23,006 nt of DNA from a virus. A model generated the notes under the pieces. That model saw only the letters and a program-made list of their open reading frames with translations, had not been told where the DNA came from and did no database searches. How positions within the stretch are numbered: position 1 is the first letter of the stretch; every line of letters begins with the position of its first letter. Positions 17,801 through 23,006 of the stretch are shown in pieces. Location: IMG/VR virus record IMGVR_UViG_3300017967_000228, positions 1 through 23,006 of that record, one strand, 5' to 3'. The translations under genes and the position numbers were made by a program.

Positions 17801-17923
17801 AGCAATTTGATTAGACCTGATGCAAAACAATTTGATGTTTATCAAAACGGAATTTCTGGAATTGAAACATCTCCAATTGTTCAGAGATATAAACCATTAA
17901 AGAATGATCTTTATTTCTCATAA
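5822..17923 (+). CDS. gp7: giant gp7-like baseplate wedge protein with YHYH-like domain and tail repeats
   Basis: An unbroken 4,033-residue frame between gp6 and gp8, the place of gp7 in T4 (about 1,030 residues). YSSKGTKESFRILFGALY (195-212) matches YSTKGIEASYKFLFKVLY of T4 gp7 at 9 of 18 positions. K2444-S-x-I-P-x3-W2452-x3-V-x4-H2461-x2-G-F2465 matches a later T4 gp7 motif with the same spacing. About 130 residues separate these motifs in T4 (from memory), but 2,246 here. The insertion holds a YHYH-like domain (about 1249-1375) and Gly-rich beta repeats. The region after 2466 has more repeats and ends in a conserved-looking segment (GDYSWGRI...TSPIVQRYKPL). It has no signal peptide or membrane segment. 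The protein is probably a wedge core with large peripheral arms. No strong Shine-Dalgarno sequence precedes it, so coupling to gp6 is likely. Confidence 0.85.
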   Translation: MLEKRVKISSILNNQLPEFVRSEFPQLSEFLSQYYKSLESGGNPYDLMNNIDQYVKVDNIANLINSTTLSSNVEFFDTTITVESTAGFADSYGLIQIDNEIISYESKTATTFENCYRGFSGVTSYNTNTSTDELTFSESETAEHTSGSTVINLNTVLLSEFFTKVKTQITPGFENRSFFDDLNKRTFVKQSNNFYSSKGTKESFRILFGALYGKPSEIILPKDYLLEPSASSYRVTKDFVVEKIQGDPLDLENRTLYNLDGSSGTVTSVQEIEISNLFRDSVFLDDTSEFSSEALTKSYYLIGIDFDYDKDIDARGTTTGNFSIHPKTRLVSRAFSGDTYLDVDSTLGFPSSGSLLVNQPNGSVVNITYQSKTINQFLGCDGINQTINPREEIKDTSYSFAFDGDDEIRVRITGVISELDYDDSKNLKTGDVIKSSTLGKSDLNSPKFDSWIYNVSSSYEIESIVALEDTSDNTYRVRTYDKNDFNIGDRFELTNSNASGIIQAVNNENTVVIRGQGEIQKDSSDNFIFTSIRKLISKPEIVNYPELSIYNSNVSNTYYDRTDGSVYVTSPSLPNYNDTKIRITDLSVSVSSFGTDDENKKTIINLNVSASHSFLTGDLVILKATNGQEIGYVKRIDEKTIKIAKNKELIISDTFLDFSNYTSTGAKVEFFRFNELNQDTNSYESKLLQPQKLIRKLQSPVNTKEISETKSGAIGIFINGVEIQNYKSEDYLYYGEIKSIDVTSGGLGYDVINPPEVSIDSSSGSGAVVTASVSGSLERIDVIDSGFNYLETPKVIIEGGNGSGASAEANLIQYDYSKSVIVNTQSLSGNQITFEDAHNFSDLEEVIYDPGQNNVISGLSTNSTYYVKVVGINTIKLYNTEESFSNDDFISIAASGDLGSQTFKSKLKKRKVSSINVVSGGSGYTNKKLIAFSSKSGINTASDTITIKNHGFEYREKVVYTSNETSIGGLTTNTTYFVNPLDKDTFRLYEISSSGNEDFLLESDQYVDLTSTGGEEHIFNYPPITVKVIGDLQIPTSNTSSTNFECEIQPIFRGEVKSLFVEDGGSQYGNQEIINYREQPNILLKSGKNGDVGVTIENGRITSAFVLDPGIEYNSPPTLVVNGEGRGAVLVPVIQSGQIVDVIVSSSGVGYNKNTTSVDVLSAGEEAKLFTNIQSWNILAPKRYPSLLSIFNTAKNGDDGYLIAGSRGGLQYTHFYASRPLRSQLLSTYFVNGVKSFTSDILSDDLQEGNVLSHSGIIGWAYDGNPIYGPYAYANTDGTGGIKLMTSGYRLNTSTSSNRPSASEFGLAFNNGLFLEDYVFDNSGDLDVHNGRFCITPEFPNGVYAYFTSFESDLNDDGDRVPSFPYLIGNSYKSFPIDFNYDFTSNQDQLDINTQNWLRNTKPYNEDKERSTYDYFLNSSNLTIDSEVKSTTSGKIEDLIVKISGDGYKVGDSIIANDKNDKIGEVSKILGKTVESIGISTIISIQNVEFYKENSSYVGYSSSPHNFVDKTNVNVFSPLESPQYLLANVDEKTFRLFSGISSITDTGISTFLYVSGNFSEVRENDIYKIGNEEIKILSIDSVSSRFRVLRAQNGTSGLSSYSSGSILTEKPRRIKLNYKVSNTYSSEVNKEIYFNPSESVGIGTSFGVGITSTLYFSNPGVGDTTVTIPTRAIYLPNHGLESGDLLSYTTNEGDSIEVLEYGSIVSTGLTSFNSLYATKFTNDTIGLSTLPVGLNSLGNYTGIGSTPANLLFFTGIGTNTYHSFKTSKDNVLTAKLLKNIVNVSVAESHGLSLLSTVDVEVIPKNTKTVVVKYNDTNRRFVIDPLNVSSTDLQDNTLVISNHQLSFGEKVLFEKTSGFDGLVNEKLYYVTPVDSSSFKLSTNSYNLNNKVYVDITSTGTGGAISKINPEINVAEYQKLKFDLSDSSLSYSTGGSSLEEAFELELFFDENFLDKIYPSNNESYKITTNGKVGVDADANLTLEINSDTKKKLFYKLTPLLTGTNTIKKELIVDNDQINFSAINLVASKFNGTYKVTDVVGINTFSYELRNYPEKESYNSSEATFKYSTTNTTLTGPISEVVLKNKNFEFSSIPEISIQSDSGKDGYVYASSGSIGKIKTYYFDSIGFNYSIDSTINPSAKIPTVLELDSLSIFDKVEVLTKGFSYITDTDLVVIDGLTKKVVNDVKLEYLPSEGKVSILKNTAGINQVQPRLVPISNSNGLKISNITYDSVLKTVTVTLETQFSSFDDFPFEVGNKVFIEGVAINEPEIGVDAKSYNSSEFDYNLFEITEIDPNIGGINANFTYSVSDFIETDQILGIFNSDLSNAQAIPESYFPTFNSILKQSNFIESERIISNNSTGIVQTWNFQPGVLIVASSDKFEIGATLIGETSGTKSVIKNLIESNGYYKISDSSDRRKGWKFEKGFLNDTFQRIHDNDYYQYFSYVVKSEIPLETWNDPVSSLNHTAGFKKFSTLEIPSSPDVNSGISTDQNFGSIGAIQNLDSVIDLDCVFNFDLARENLFTIGDLTTSNQIIFNSRSIQDYKESSGNRVLDIDDISEFFNSNPRSEPFTVVNKKPFTDVRYVKYFVSVRDQLFSDESMFNIVSVIHDDLFVYANQYAKVYSKDDLGYFDARIVSENLELLFYPDNFTINNYNLNVCSFNLDETISGIGTLSLGDVVSLNTHKTTLPQGTSGISTIVSVGSTYRALKLHTLICDTDNREYESVEMNIIHDDTNVYITDYASLETNFSSSYGTGIGTFDASISGSDLIVSFTPNVSTASTYTINSLSIGIANTSATGVATNAMLQNYIESEYIAISSSPSPSTVAISSFAGSNYNSAYYAVSIEDSTNNQYQFSEVVSLFNPTLDTSDQVEYGIVNTGSNLGILSTGTIGSGASEKVVLFFTPDADIDYEIRLFKFVFGNAQQYDFIGIESGKTEIEQDFGLYTGTLNDVKKSFNLTHQDNPIFKKIFDGSSTDYIDLDEDTFSVPNHFFATGEEVVYNQGGEFGSPVGIATTTIPGIGSTDILPPSVYVVKINDLSIRVSGSATDALTVPPVYLDITNTGVGTDHQFNSLKQNTKSLVSIDNVIQSPVVSTAKTALLTADVTTINNIVPVDNALELNSGDYLKINDEIVQINVVNYQNITNNLLVTRNQFGTVVDNHLFGTIIRKVQANYNIVDNTIYFAEAPKGEVPNENPSDPEEVDYNTIKTSSTFSGRIFLKSGVEGTGITPYSNNYIFDSVSDQFNGINDTFTIQSDGQDVVGISTNNGVTLIGSVLQQPARDSVIPIQGSYDLVESAGITSITFTGDPVQASYDVNTSSIPRGGIIVSVGSSAGFGYQPLVSAGGTAIISGLGTVSSVSIGNSGSGYRAGIQTVNVGVTTEISEIPTVQFIGTAVVNNGNVISVDITESVGGFIASMPPTVVFDAPLAYSNIPLIYSSSTPQAGIGTQATIDIQVSLDSSVLNFEIQNYGYSYKKDDILTVPINGLEGIPTDSSLSFQEFQISIEETYEDEIASWHFGKIISIDPIDDLINGNRRFFPLKIDGKQTSFEAKPGSNLNLANNFIITINDILQVPGESYIFNGGSVIEFIEAPQSFDDRTSKLTNVTTSKILFYEGTNEIDVRDVDILETVKVGDTLRLDSDDQNLKEKSRVVNEIISSDAVRTNVYSGRGISDDENLLRNAIWCKQRNDLFLSSASFVGSASSSRGFLVSKARSSLSPSINPSAYLIKDLSVSDNVLFVDNLKTFFDSFDELGAIDDSFKTIKIFNQDNLVSCAATAVVSSAGTITSIEINEGGIGYSTTPSVTISSPVGVGTTATATATLSGSSVSGISLTNSGSGYTSSTPPSVLVEFPERTFETIDKVEYEGDFGIVTGIATTSIVGVNTGIIFDLFIPENSFIRDSEITGSASTSISGIQTGYYFTIRNSNVGYGLTSLDENDEIIGVGSTFIDNVYRVSQVSIAQTTVTGVGTTSIAQVVVSVSDYNGLVSLGQTYYYGDYSWGRISNLIRPDAKQFDVYQNGISGIETSPIVQRYKPLKNDLYFS
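8333..15013 (+). repeat. dispersed protein repeat, 'H-x-[FL]-x-x-G-x-x-V-x-Y' (five copies)
   Basis: Each copy starts with N/A-H-x-[FL]-x-x-[GLR]-[ED]-x-[VL]-x-[YF]. Most continue through a T-x-Y-[YF]-V strand and a K/D-x-x-[ST]-[FI]-[KR]-L strand, and end near G-[TG]-[GD]-x-[HA]-x-F. Copies are at residues 838-903 (8333-8530), 950-1019 (8669-8878), 1678-1764 (10853-11113), 1842-1903 (11345-11530) and 2984-3064 (14771-15013). A shortened relative (SHSFLTGDLVIL) lies near residue 612. Four full copies fall in the insertion and one after the second gp7 half. Confidence 0.65.
9566..9946 (+). other. YHYH-like domain inside the gp7-like protein (histidines lost)
   Basis: Residues 1249-1375 match the layout of the YHYH domain. 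G1259-W-A-Y-D1263-G1264-N-P1266-I1267-Y1268-G1269-P1270 corresponds to the usual G-x-x-x-D-G-x-P-I-Y-G-P. A D-L-D-V-H-N-G-R element corresponds to D-L-D-E-C-N-G. The name-giving strand is Y1344-A1345-Y1346-F1347 instead of Y-H-Y-H, followed by F1364-P1365-Y1366-L-I-G. Domain function is unknown in any organism as far as I know. Confidence 0.75.
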
Positions 17924-17930
17924 ATAAATA
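17923..17930 (+). promoter_or_regulatory. late promoter core AATAAATA before gp8
   Basis: The core begins on the last base of the giant gene's stop codon and lies 14 bases before the gp8 ATG. If transcription starts six to eight bases downstream, the leader would be under ten bases long and would lack a Shine-Dalgarno sequence. It could restore transcript supply after a 12-kb gene. Confidence 0.5.
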
Positions 17931-17944
17931 AAAAATCTACAAAA

Positions 17945-19528
17945 ATGTCGGCAATTATAACTGATCAATTAAGAATATTGAATGCTAGTAACTTTGTGTC
18001 TAAAGTTACTGATCAGACTGAAAATTCTTATTATGCTTTTATTGGATTGCCAAATGCTACTGAATATGCTTCAGATTGGGACGTTGCTCCACCAGCACCT
18101 AAAGATTCTTTCGACCAAGAGAATGATTATTGGGATAGTATGATAGGATTGTCAAAAATTCTACCAGAAGATACATCTCAGGTTGTTAAAAAGAATGAAT
18201 GGGAGTCTGGAACGATTTATGACATGTATCGCCATGACATTACTTCCTCAAATATTTCTCCCCAATCTGGAGCAACAAGTCTTTATTCTTCAAATTATTA
18301 TGTGATTAATGAAGATTTGAATGTTTATATTTGTCTTGATAATGGAGCATCTCCAGAAAATGATTTCAAAGGTAATCAGTCTTTAGATCAACCTACTTTT
18401 GTTGCATTAGAACCAAGAAAAGCAGGTAATAGTGGTGATGGATATGTTTGGAAATATCTTTATACAATTAAACCAAAAGATTTGGTGAAATTTGACACTG
18501 TATTTTACATGCCTACTCCCAAAAATTGGGCAACAAATACAGATACTCAAGCAGTTAGAAATCATGCCACATCTAGTGGACAATTGAAAATTGTAAAAAT
18601 AAAAAATAGAGGTGTTGGAGTAAACTTCACTTCTGGAAACACTATTACTGATGTTCCAATTAAAGGTGATGGAACTGGTGCTTTTGCTACTGTTATTTTA
18701 AATAGTGACCAAAAAGTAGAAACAGTTGTTATTTCAAAAGGAGGTTCTGGTTATACTTTTGGTACTCTTGATTTGGAATCAAGAGGAGTTACTATTCAAG
18801 ATACTTCACCAGTATTTGATGTAATTATTCCTCCCAAAGGTGGGCATGGTTTTGATGTTTACAATGAACTCGGAGCATCAAATGTCCTCCTCTACACTAG
18901 AATTGAAAATAGCACAGAAAATCCAGACTTTATTGTAGGGAATCAAATTTCTAGATTTGGCATTGTTGAAAATCCTCTACAGTATGGTTCGACTGAAATT
19001 TTAACTGATACTACAGTTAGTTCTTTATATGCATTAAAATTAAAGTCTTTGAATACACAATCTACAGATTTTTATAAAGAGGTAAGTATTGAAGCAGATT
19101 CATTCTTTACTCAAACATTAGATACTAATGTAACTGCAGTCGGTAGAGTCATTTCTTATGATAAGAATACTGGAGTTTTGAAGTATTGGCAAGATAGAAG
19201 ACTTGTTGGATTTAATACTGATGGAAGTAGAAATTCTTCCCCTTCTTATGGATTCAATCTGGAAAGATTTACTGCTACTCCAACTTCAAATGGAAGTGTC
19301 GAAATAAACTTTGATAACGGTGTAGATTTGCAGATCAATACCAATTTCGATGGTTCAACTGAGACAATAAATAATAATACATATCAATTGGGACAATCTT
19401 TTATTAAAGGGGTTTCCAATCCAGAAGTTGAGAAGCATTCTGGAAACATAATTTATGTTGATAATAGACCTTCTATAACTAGATCATCAAACCAAAAAGA
19501 AGATATTAAAGTAATTTTGCAATTCTAA
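17945..19528 (+). CDS. gp8: baseplate wedge protein gp8 with inserted Gly-rich module
   Basis: A 527-residue homologue of T4 gp8 (334 residues), a dimer attached to gp7 and gp10 on the outer wedge. Family marks include the APPAPKDSFDQENDYWDSM region near the N-terminus (T4 has FAPPYPTDS), G164-D-G-Y-V-W-K-Y-L-Y173 (T4 GDGYVWEYL), and the C-terminal H498-S-G-N-I-I-Y-V-D-N-R-P509 (T4 HSGEMIYMENRP) ending DIKVILQF. The extra length lies in the middle. It includes about residues 219-282 with V-I-S-K-G-G-S-G-Y-T, the same module found in the giant neighbour. No Shine-Dalgarno sequence precedes the ATG. The stop overlaps the ribosome-binding site of the next gene. Confidence 0.93.
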   Translation: MSAIITDQLRILNASNFVSKVTDQTENSYYAFIGLPNATEYASDWDVAPPAPKDSFDQENDYWDSMIGLSKILPEDTSQVVKKNEWESGTIYDMYRHDITSSNISPQSGATSLYSSNYYVINEDLNVYICLDNGASPENDFKGNQSLDQPTFVALEPRKAGNSGDGYVWKYLYTIKPKDLVKFDTVFYMPTPKNWATNTDTQAVRNHATSSGQLKIVKIKNRGVGVNFTSGNTITDVPIKGDGTGAFATVILNSDQKVETVVISKGGSGYTFGTLDLESRGVTIQDTSPVFDVIIPPKGGHGFDVYNELGASNVLLYTRIENSTENPDFIVGNQISRFGIVENPLQYGSTEILTDTTVSSLYALKLKSLNTQSTDFYKEVSIEADSFFTQTLDTNVTAVGRVISYDKNTGVLKYWQDRRLVGFNTDGSRNSSPSYGFNLERFTATPTSNGSVEINFDNGVDLQINTNFDGSTETINNNTYQLGQSFIKGVSNPEVEKHSGNIIYVDNRPSITRSSNQKEDIKVILQF

Positions 19529-19534
19529 GGAAGC

Positions 19535-22500
19535 ATGTCACAGGAAACTAATCTCAACGTCTCACCTTATTTTGACGATTTTGATCCCCAGAAAGATTAC
19601 TATAAAGTATTATTCAAACCAGGGTATCCTGTCCAAGCTAGAGAATTAAACACTTTACAGTCGATTGCTCAGAATCAAACTGAGCAATTTGGTAAGCATA
19701 TCTTTAAAGAAGGGTCTGTAGTAATACCTGGACAGTTAAAGTATGAAAATCCGTTATATGCTGTTCAAATTGAATCGGAATTTAATGGTATTCCAATATC
19801 TTCTTACTTCAATGATCTTAAGGGAGTAAAAATAAAAGGTTTTACTAGTGGAGTTAGTGCAGAAGTAGTACTTTTATTGACTAATTCTGATTCCGAAAGA
19901 GGTAATTATACTTTATATGTAAAATACCTTGGTAGTGGTGGTGATAATTTTGATACTAAAACTTTTTTAAGTTCTGAGACTTTAATTTTAGAATCTGATG
20001 TTTCTTTTGGTTCCAATAGTTTTCTTCAAACAGGTGAGGGTTTTGCTAACACTATTTCAGAAAATGCTGTAACTGAAGGAAGTGCTGTAAGTATTTCTGA
20101 AGGTGTCTATTTTGTTAGAGGAGTTTTTGCAAGGGTAAAATCTCAAACAATTATTTTGGATCAGTATGGAATCACTCCATCATATAAAGTTGGATTTGAT
20201 GTTTTAGAAACTATTGTCAATTCTGATGAAGATGATACTTTATTTGACAATTCTAAAGGATTTTCTAACTTTGCTGCACCAGGAGCAGATAGATTCAAAA
20301 TAGAACTTAAGTTATCAAAGAGAGAGATTGATGACTTAAATACCGATTCTTTTGTAGAAATACTAAGAGTAGAAAATGCTGCTCCACAGTTTTTTGATGA
20401 AGATCCTCAATATAATTTAATTAGAGATGAATTAGCAAGAAGAACTTATGATGAATCTGGAGACTATTTTGTAAAACCCTTTACGGTCAATGTTAGAGAT
20501 AGTCTCAATGACAGAGTATTAAATAGAGGAATTTATTTTGAAGGTCAAACTACTTCAGAAGGAAATATTCCATCTGAAGATTCAATGGTCTATCAGATTG
20601 GTCCAGGAAAGGCATATGTTAGAGGATATGATGTTGAGACTATTTCTCCAACTTTAATAGACGTAAAAAAAGCAAGAACAACTGAAAAATCTCCACAGAT
20701 TAATCTAAACTACAATTCTGGCACTTTAGCGATTTTAAATAATGGTACTGGTGCTCCATCAATAGGACTTGGAACTGATTCTGTTGTCTATCTTCAAGAT
20801 GAGCGTAAGGGTTCTGATTCTAACGTAGCAGCTGGTACTACTATTGGCGTTGCAAGAGTTTATGATTTTGTTCCTGAGAGTGATTATGTAGATCAAACAA
20901 GCAGATTGCAGTTACGTCTTTTTGACATTAGAACATATACTACTGTTGGATTGACCACTTCAATTCCTGGAGGATTATCATTACCAGCATTTATTAGAGG
21001 TAAAAATAGTAATGCTACTGGATTTCTCAAAACTGCTTTGGGGCCTTCAGATACAGAAATGACTCTCTATGAAACCACAGGTAATTTCTTAGAGAATGAG
21101 CAGATAGTTATTAATGGTATTGATAATGGTAGATTAATCAATTCGGTGACTGATTACTCAGTTTCTGACATTAAATCAGTTTATGCAACAAATTCTGTTG
21201 GACTATCGACATTTAATGCAGACTTAGTTCTTTCGAAGAAATCATATATTGCAAAACCAGGAACAACTTTCAAAGTAGATAATGGTGTTGTCTCTGCTGG
21301 ACTAGACACTAAGTTTACTAATATAGTAAAAGTAGGTGATATAGTTTCGTATGCTAGCACTGAATTTACTGGAGATCCTATTTACAATAGAGTAACTGAT
21401 GTAGGCATTGCAGGAACAAACTTTACAATTTCTTCAATTACTGATGTATCTGGAGTTTGTAATGGTACTCTTCCTTCTGGATCTTTTGAAGTAACTAATA
21501 TTCTTAAGTATCAACCAAGTCTAAAATCTCGAAACAATTCACTTTTAACAAAATTAAATCATGAGAATGTCTCTGAAATCAGTTTAAATGAGACTGAAAT
21601 TATTCAGAGAAGAACTTTTAATGTTGCAAGTTTTACTGGTTCTTCTTTTAGTATTACTATAGATGCAGATGATGTCGATTTATTCTTCGAATCTTTTGAT
21701 GAAGATAGATATTTAATTTCTTATGAGGATGGGACTACAGAATTGATGAGAGCAGATAAGTTCTTATTATCTCTCGATGGAAAAACTGTAACTTTCAATG
21801 GTTTATCGAAGGCGAGTGGAAGTAACGCTGAAGTCATCGCTACAGTTAAAAACATAAAACCAAGTTCAAAAAATAAAAAATTAAACAAAGTTGGTAAAAT
21901 AACTATTGAAAATTCATCATCAGTTGCTTCTGGTATTGGAACAACAACTCTAAATGATGGATTATCTTATAGTAATGTATATGGAACTAGAGTACAAGAT
22001 AAAGAAATTAGTTTAAATGTACCTGATGTTGTTAGGGTTTTAGCAGTTTATGAATCCAATGATACTTCTAATCCCACTCTTCCCCAATTGCAATTAACTG
22101 GATCCTCTGGAAATTCTAACTATATCGTTGGCGAGCACATAGAAGGAAAAACTTCAGGTGCTGTTGCACTGGTGACTTCTAAGGTTGGTGTAGATAAGTT
22201 AGAATACGTTTATTTAAATACCAGTCAATTTTCTTTAGGAGAAGTCATTTTTGGAAAAGATTCCAAAGAAGAATCATTACTATCTTTAAAAATACTTTCA
22301 GATAAAAACATTACTCAAAACTTTGATTTTGATAATGGACAAAGAGATACATTCTATGATTTCTCAAGAATTCTCAGGAGACAAGGTGTAGAATCTCCAA
22401 AGAAGAAACTGACAGTTGTATTCCAAAATTACACTATTGACTCTTCAGATACTGGAGAATTTATTACTGCAAATAGTTATTCGCAAGAAAACTTTAAGCA

Positions 22501-23006
22501 CGATGTAGGTTTCTATCAAGGTTCAAGATTAACTGATTTTGTTGACATAAGACCAAGAGTTGCTCCATATACATTAACAAATAAGTCTCCATTTGAATTC
22601 GATTCGAGAAATTTTGCATCTGATGGGCAGTATTCTGAGTATATTTTAGTTCCTGATGAAAATATTCTTCTGGATTATGAGTATTATGTTGGTAGAATTG
22701 ATACTATTTTCTTAAATCCCGATGGACAGTTCCAGATTCTTTCTGGAGAGCCATCGGCAAATCCACAACCAGCAGAATCTATATCTACTGGATTGAGTAT
22801 TGCTACGGTATTCATTCCCCCATATGTATTCAATACAAAGAACATAAATGTGCTGATGTCGGTGCATAAAAGATATAGAATGGAAGACATCTCATTATTG
22901 GAAGATAGAATTCATAGAGTAGAAAGATTTACCACTCTTTCTATGCTTGAGTCTAAAACTGAAAACTTTATGATTAGAGACGCAGAAACTGGATTGGACA
23001 GATTTA
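19535..23006 (+). CDS. DUF4815-type virion structural protein (3' end beyond window)
   Basis: The open frame runs 1,157 codons to the window edge without a stop. The ATG at 19535 has a good Shine-Dalgarno sequence, TAAGGA, overlapping the gp8 stop. The N-terminus (SPYFDDFDP..., then KPGYPVQARELNTLQSI at 28-43) is highly typical of DUF4815 proteins of T4-like marine phages. So are D933-N-G-Q-R-D-T-F-Y-D-F-S and the closing coiled-coil-like stretch (LLEDRIHRVERFTTLSMLES) leading to GLDRF. The family is usually annotated as a virion or baseplate-associated protein. Its place after gp8 corresponds to gp9/gp10 in T4, but I see no direct similarity to those. The middle is beta-rich with scattered G-x-G-T turns. 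Confidence 0.85.
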   Translation, partial: MSQETNLNVSPYFDDFDPQKDYYKVLFKPGYPVQARELNTLQSIAQNQTEQFGKHIFKEGSVVIPGQLKYENPLYAVQIESEFNGIPISSYFNDLKGVKIKGFTSGVSAEVVLLLTNSDSERGNYTLYVKYLGSGGDNFDTKTFLSSETLILESDVSFGSNSFLQTGEGFANTISENAVTEGSAVSISEGVYFVRGVFARVKSQTIILDQYGITPSYKVGFDVLETIVNSDEDDTLFDNSKGFSNFAAPGADRFKIELKLSKREIDDLNTDSFVEILRVENAAPQFFDEDPQYNLIRDELARRTYDESGDYFVKPFTVNVRDSLNDRVLNRGIYFEGQTTSEGNIPSEDSMVYQIGPGKAYVRGYDVETISPTLIDVKKARTTEKSPQINLNYNSGTLAILNNGTGAPSIGLGTDSVVYLQDERKGSDSNVAAGTTIGVARVYDFVPESDYVDQTSRLQLRLFDIRTYTTVGLTTSIPGGLSLPAFIRGKNSNATGFLKTALGPSDTEMTLYETTGNFLENEQIVINGIDNGRLINSVTDYSVSDIKSVYATNSVGLSTFNADLVLSKKSYIAKPGTTFKVDNGVVSAGLDTKFTNIVKVGDIVSYASTEFTGDPIYNRVTDVGIAGTNFTISSITDVSGVCNGTLPSGSFEVTNILKYQPSLKSRNNSLLTKLNHENVSEISLNETEIIQRRTFNVASFTGSSFSITIDADDVDLFFESFDEDRYLISYEDGTTELMRADKFLLSLDGKTVTFNGLSKASGSNAEVIATVKNIKPSSKNKKLNKVGKITIENSSSVASGIGTTTLNDGLSYSNVYGTRVQDKEISLNVPDVVRVLAVYESNDTSNPTLPQLQLTGSSGNSNYIVGEHIEGKTSGAVALVTSKVGVDKLEYVYLNTSQFSLGEVIFGKDSKEESLLSLKILSDKNITQNFDFDNGQRDTFYDFSRILRRQGVESPKKKLTVVFQNYTIDSSDTGEFITANSYSQENFKHDVGFYQGSRLTDFVDIRPRVAPYTLTNKSPFEFDSRNFASDGQYSEYILVPDENILLDYEYYVGRIDTIFLNPDGQFQILSGEPSANPQPAESISTGLSIATVFIPPYVFNTKNINVLMSVHKRYRMEDISLLEDRIHRVERFTTLSMLESKTENFMIRDAETGLDRF

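Overview
The window is the tail-baseplate region of a T4-like contractile-tailed phage (myovirus). Gene content and order fit a marine cyanomyovirus of Synechococcus or Prochlorococcus. All genes I can support lie on the + strand and are tightly packed, often adjacent or overlapping. Late-type AATAAATA promoter cores recur. No integrase, insertion sequence or CRISPR array is visible. The baseplate genes are AT-rich (33% GC in a 60-base sample at 9001-9060), while the left edge is about 50% GC (90 of 180 bases at 121-300).

Left edge (1-980): a tRNA-like T-arm/acceptor element lies at 19-70, without any recognisable anticodon arm. Two small GC-rich genes follow (103-324, KTSC-like; 413-571, unknown), separated by a strong hairpin. 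Next comes a 231-base non-coding stretch (572-802) with tandem repeats and mutually exclusive hairpins, and then a 46-residue putative membrane peptide (803-943).

Accessory block (981-3447): two small paralogous proteins (981-1172, 2002-2184) flank a GT-A type glycosyltransferase (1230-2024). A 48-residue very basic protein (2171-2317) and a clear intrinsic terminator (2339-2365) close this unit. A new unit starts with a conserved protein of unknown function carrying a C-terminal four-cysteine motif (2488-3192) and an 81-residue charged protein (3202-3447).

Baseplate operon (3476-23006): gp25 (sheath initiator/wedge), gp6 (wedge), a 4,033-residue gp7-like protein, gp8 (wedge), and a DUF4815-type virion protein cut by the window end. 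gp25, gp6, gp7 and gp8 are components of the baseplate wedge in T4. The giant protein is the most notable object here. Motifs of the C-terminal part of T4 gp7 occur in its N-terminal 270 residues and again near residues 2431-2465. The gp7 domain therefore appears to be split by an insertion of roughly 2,100 residues. That insertion carries three repeat families and a YHYH-like domain, and about 1,570 more residues follow the second half. One of the repeat types is also inserted in the middle of gp8.

Homology calls rest on remembered family sequences, not on a search.
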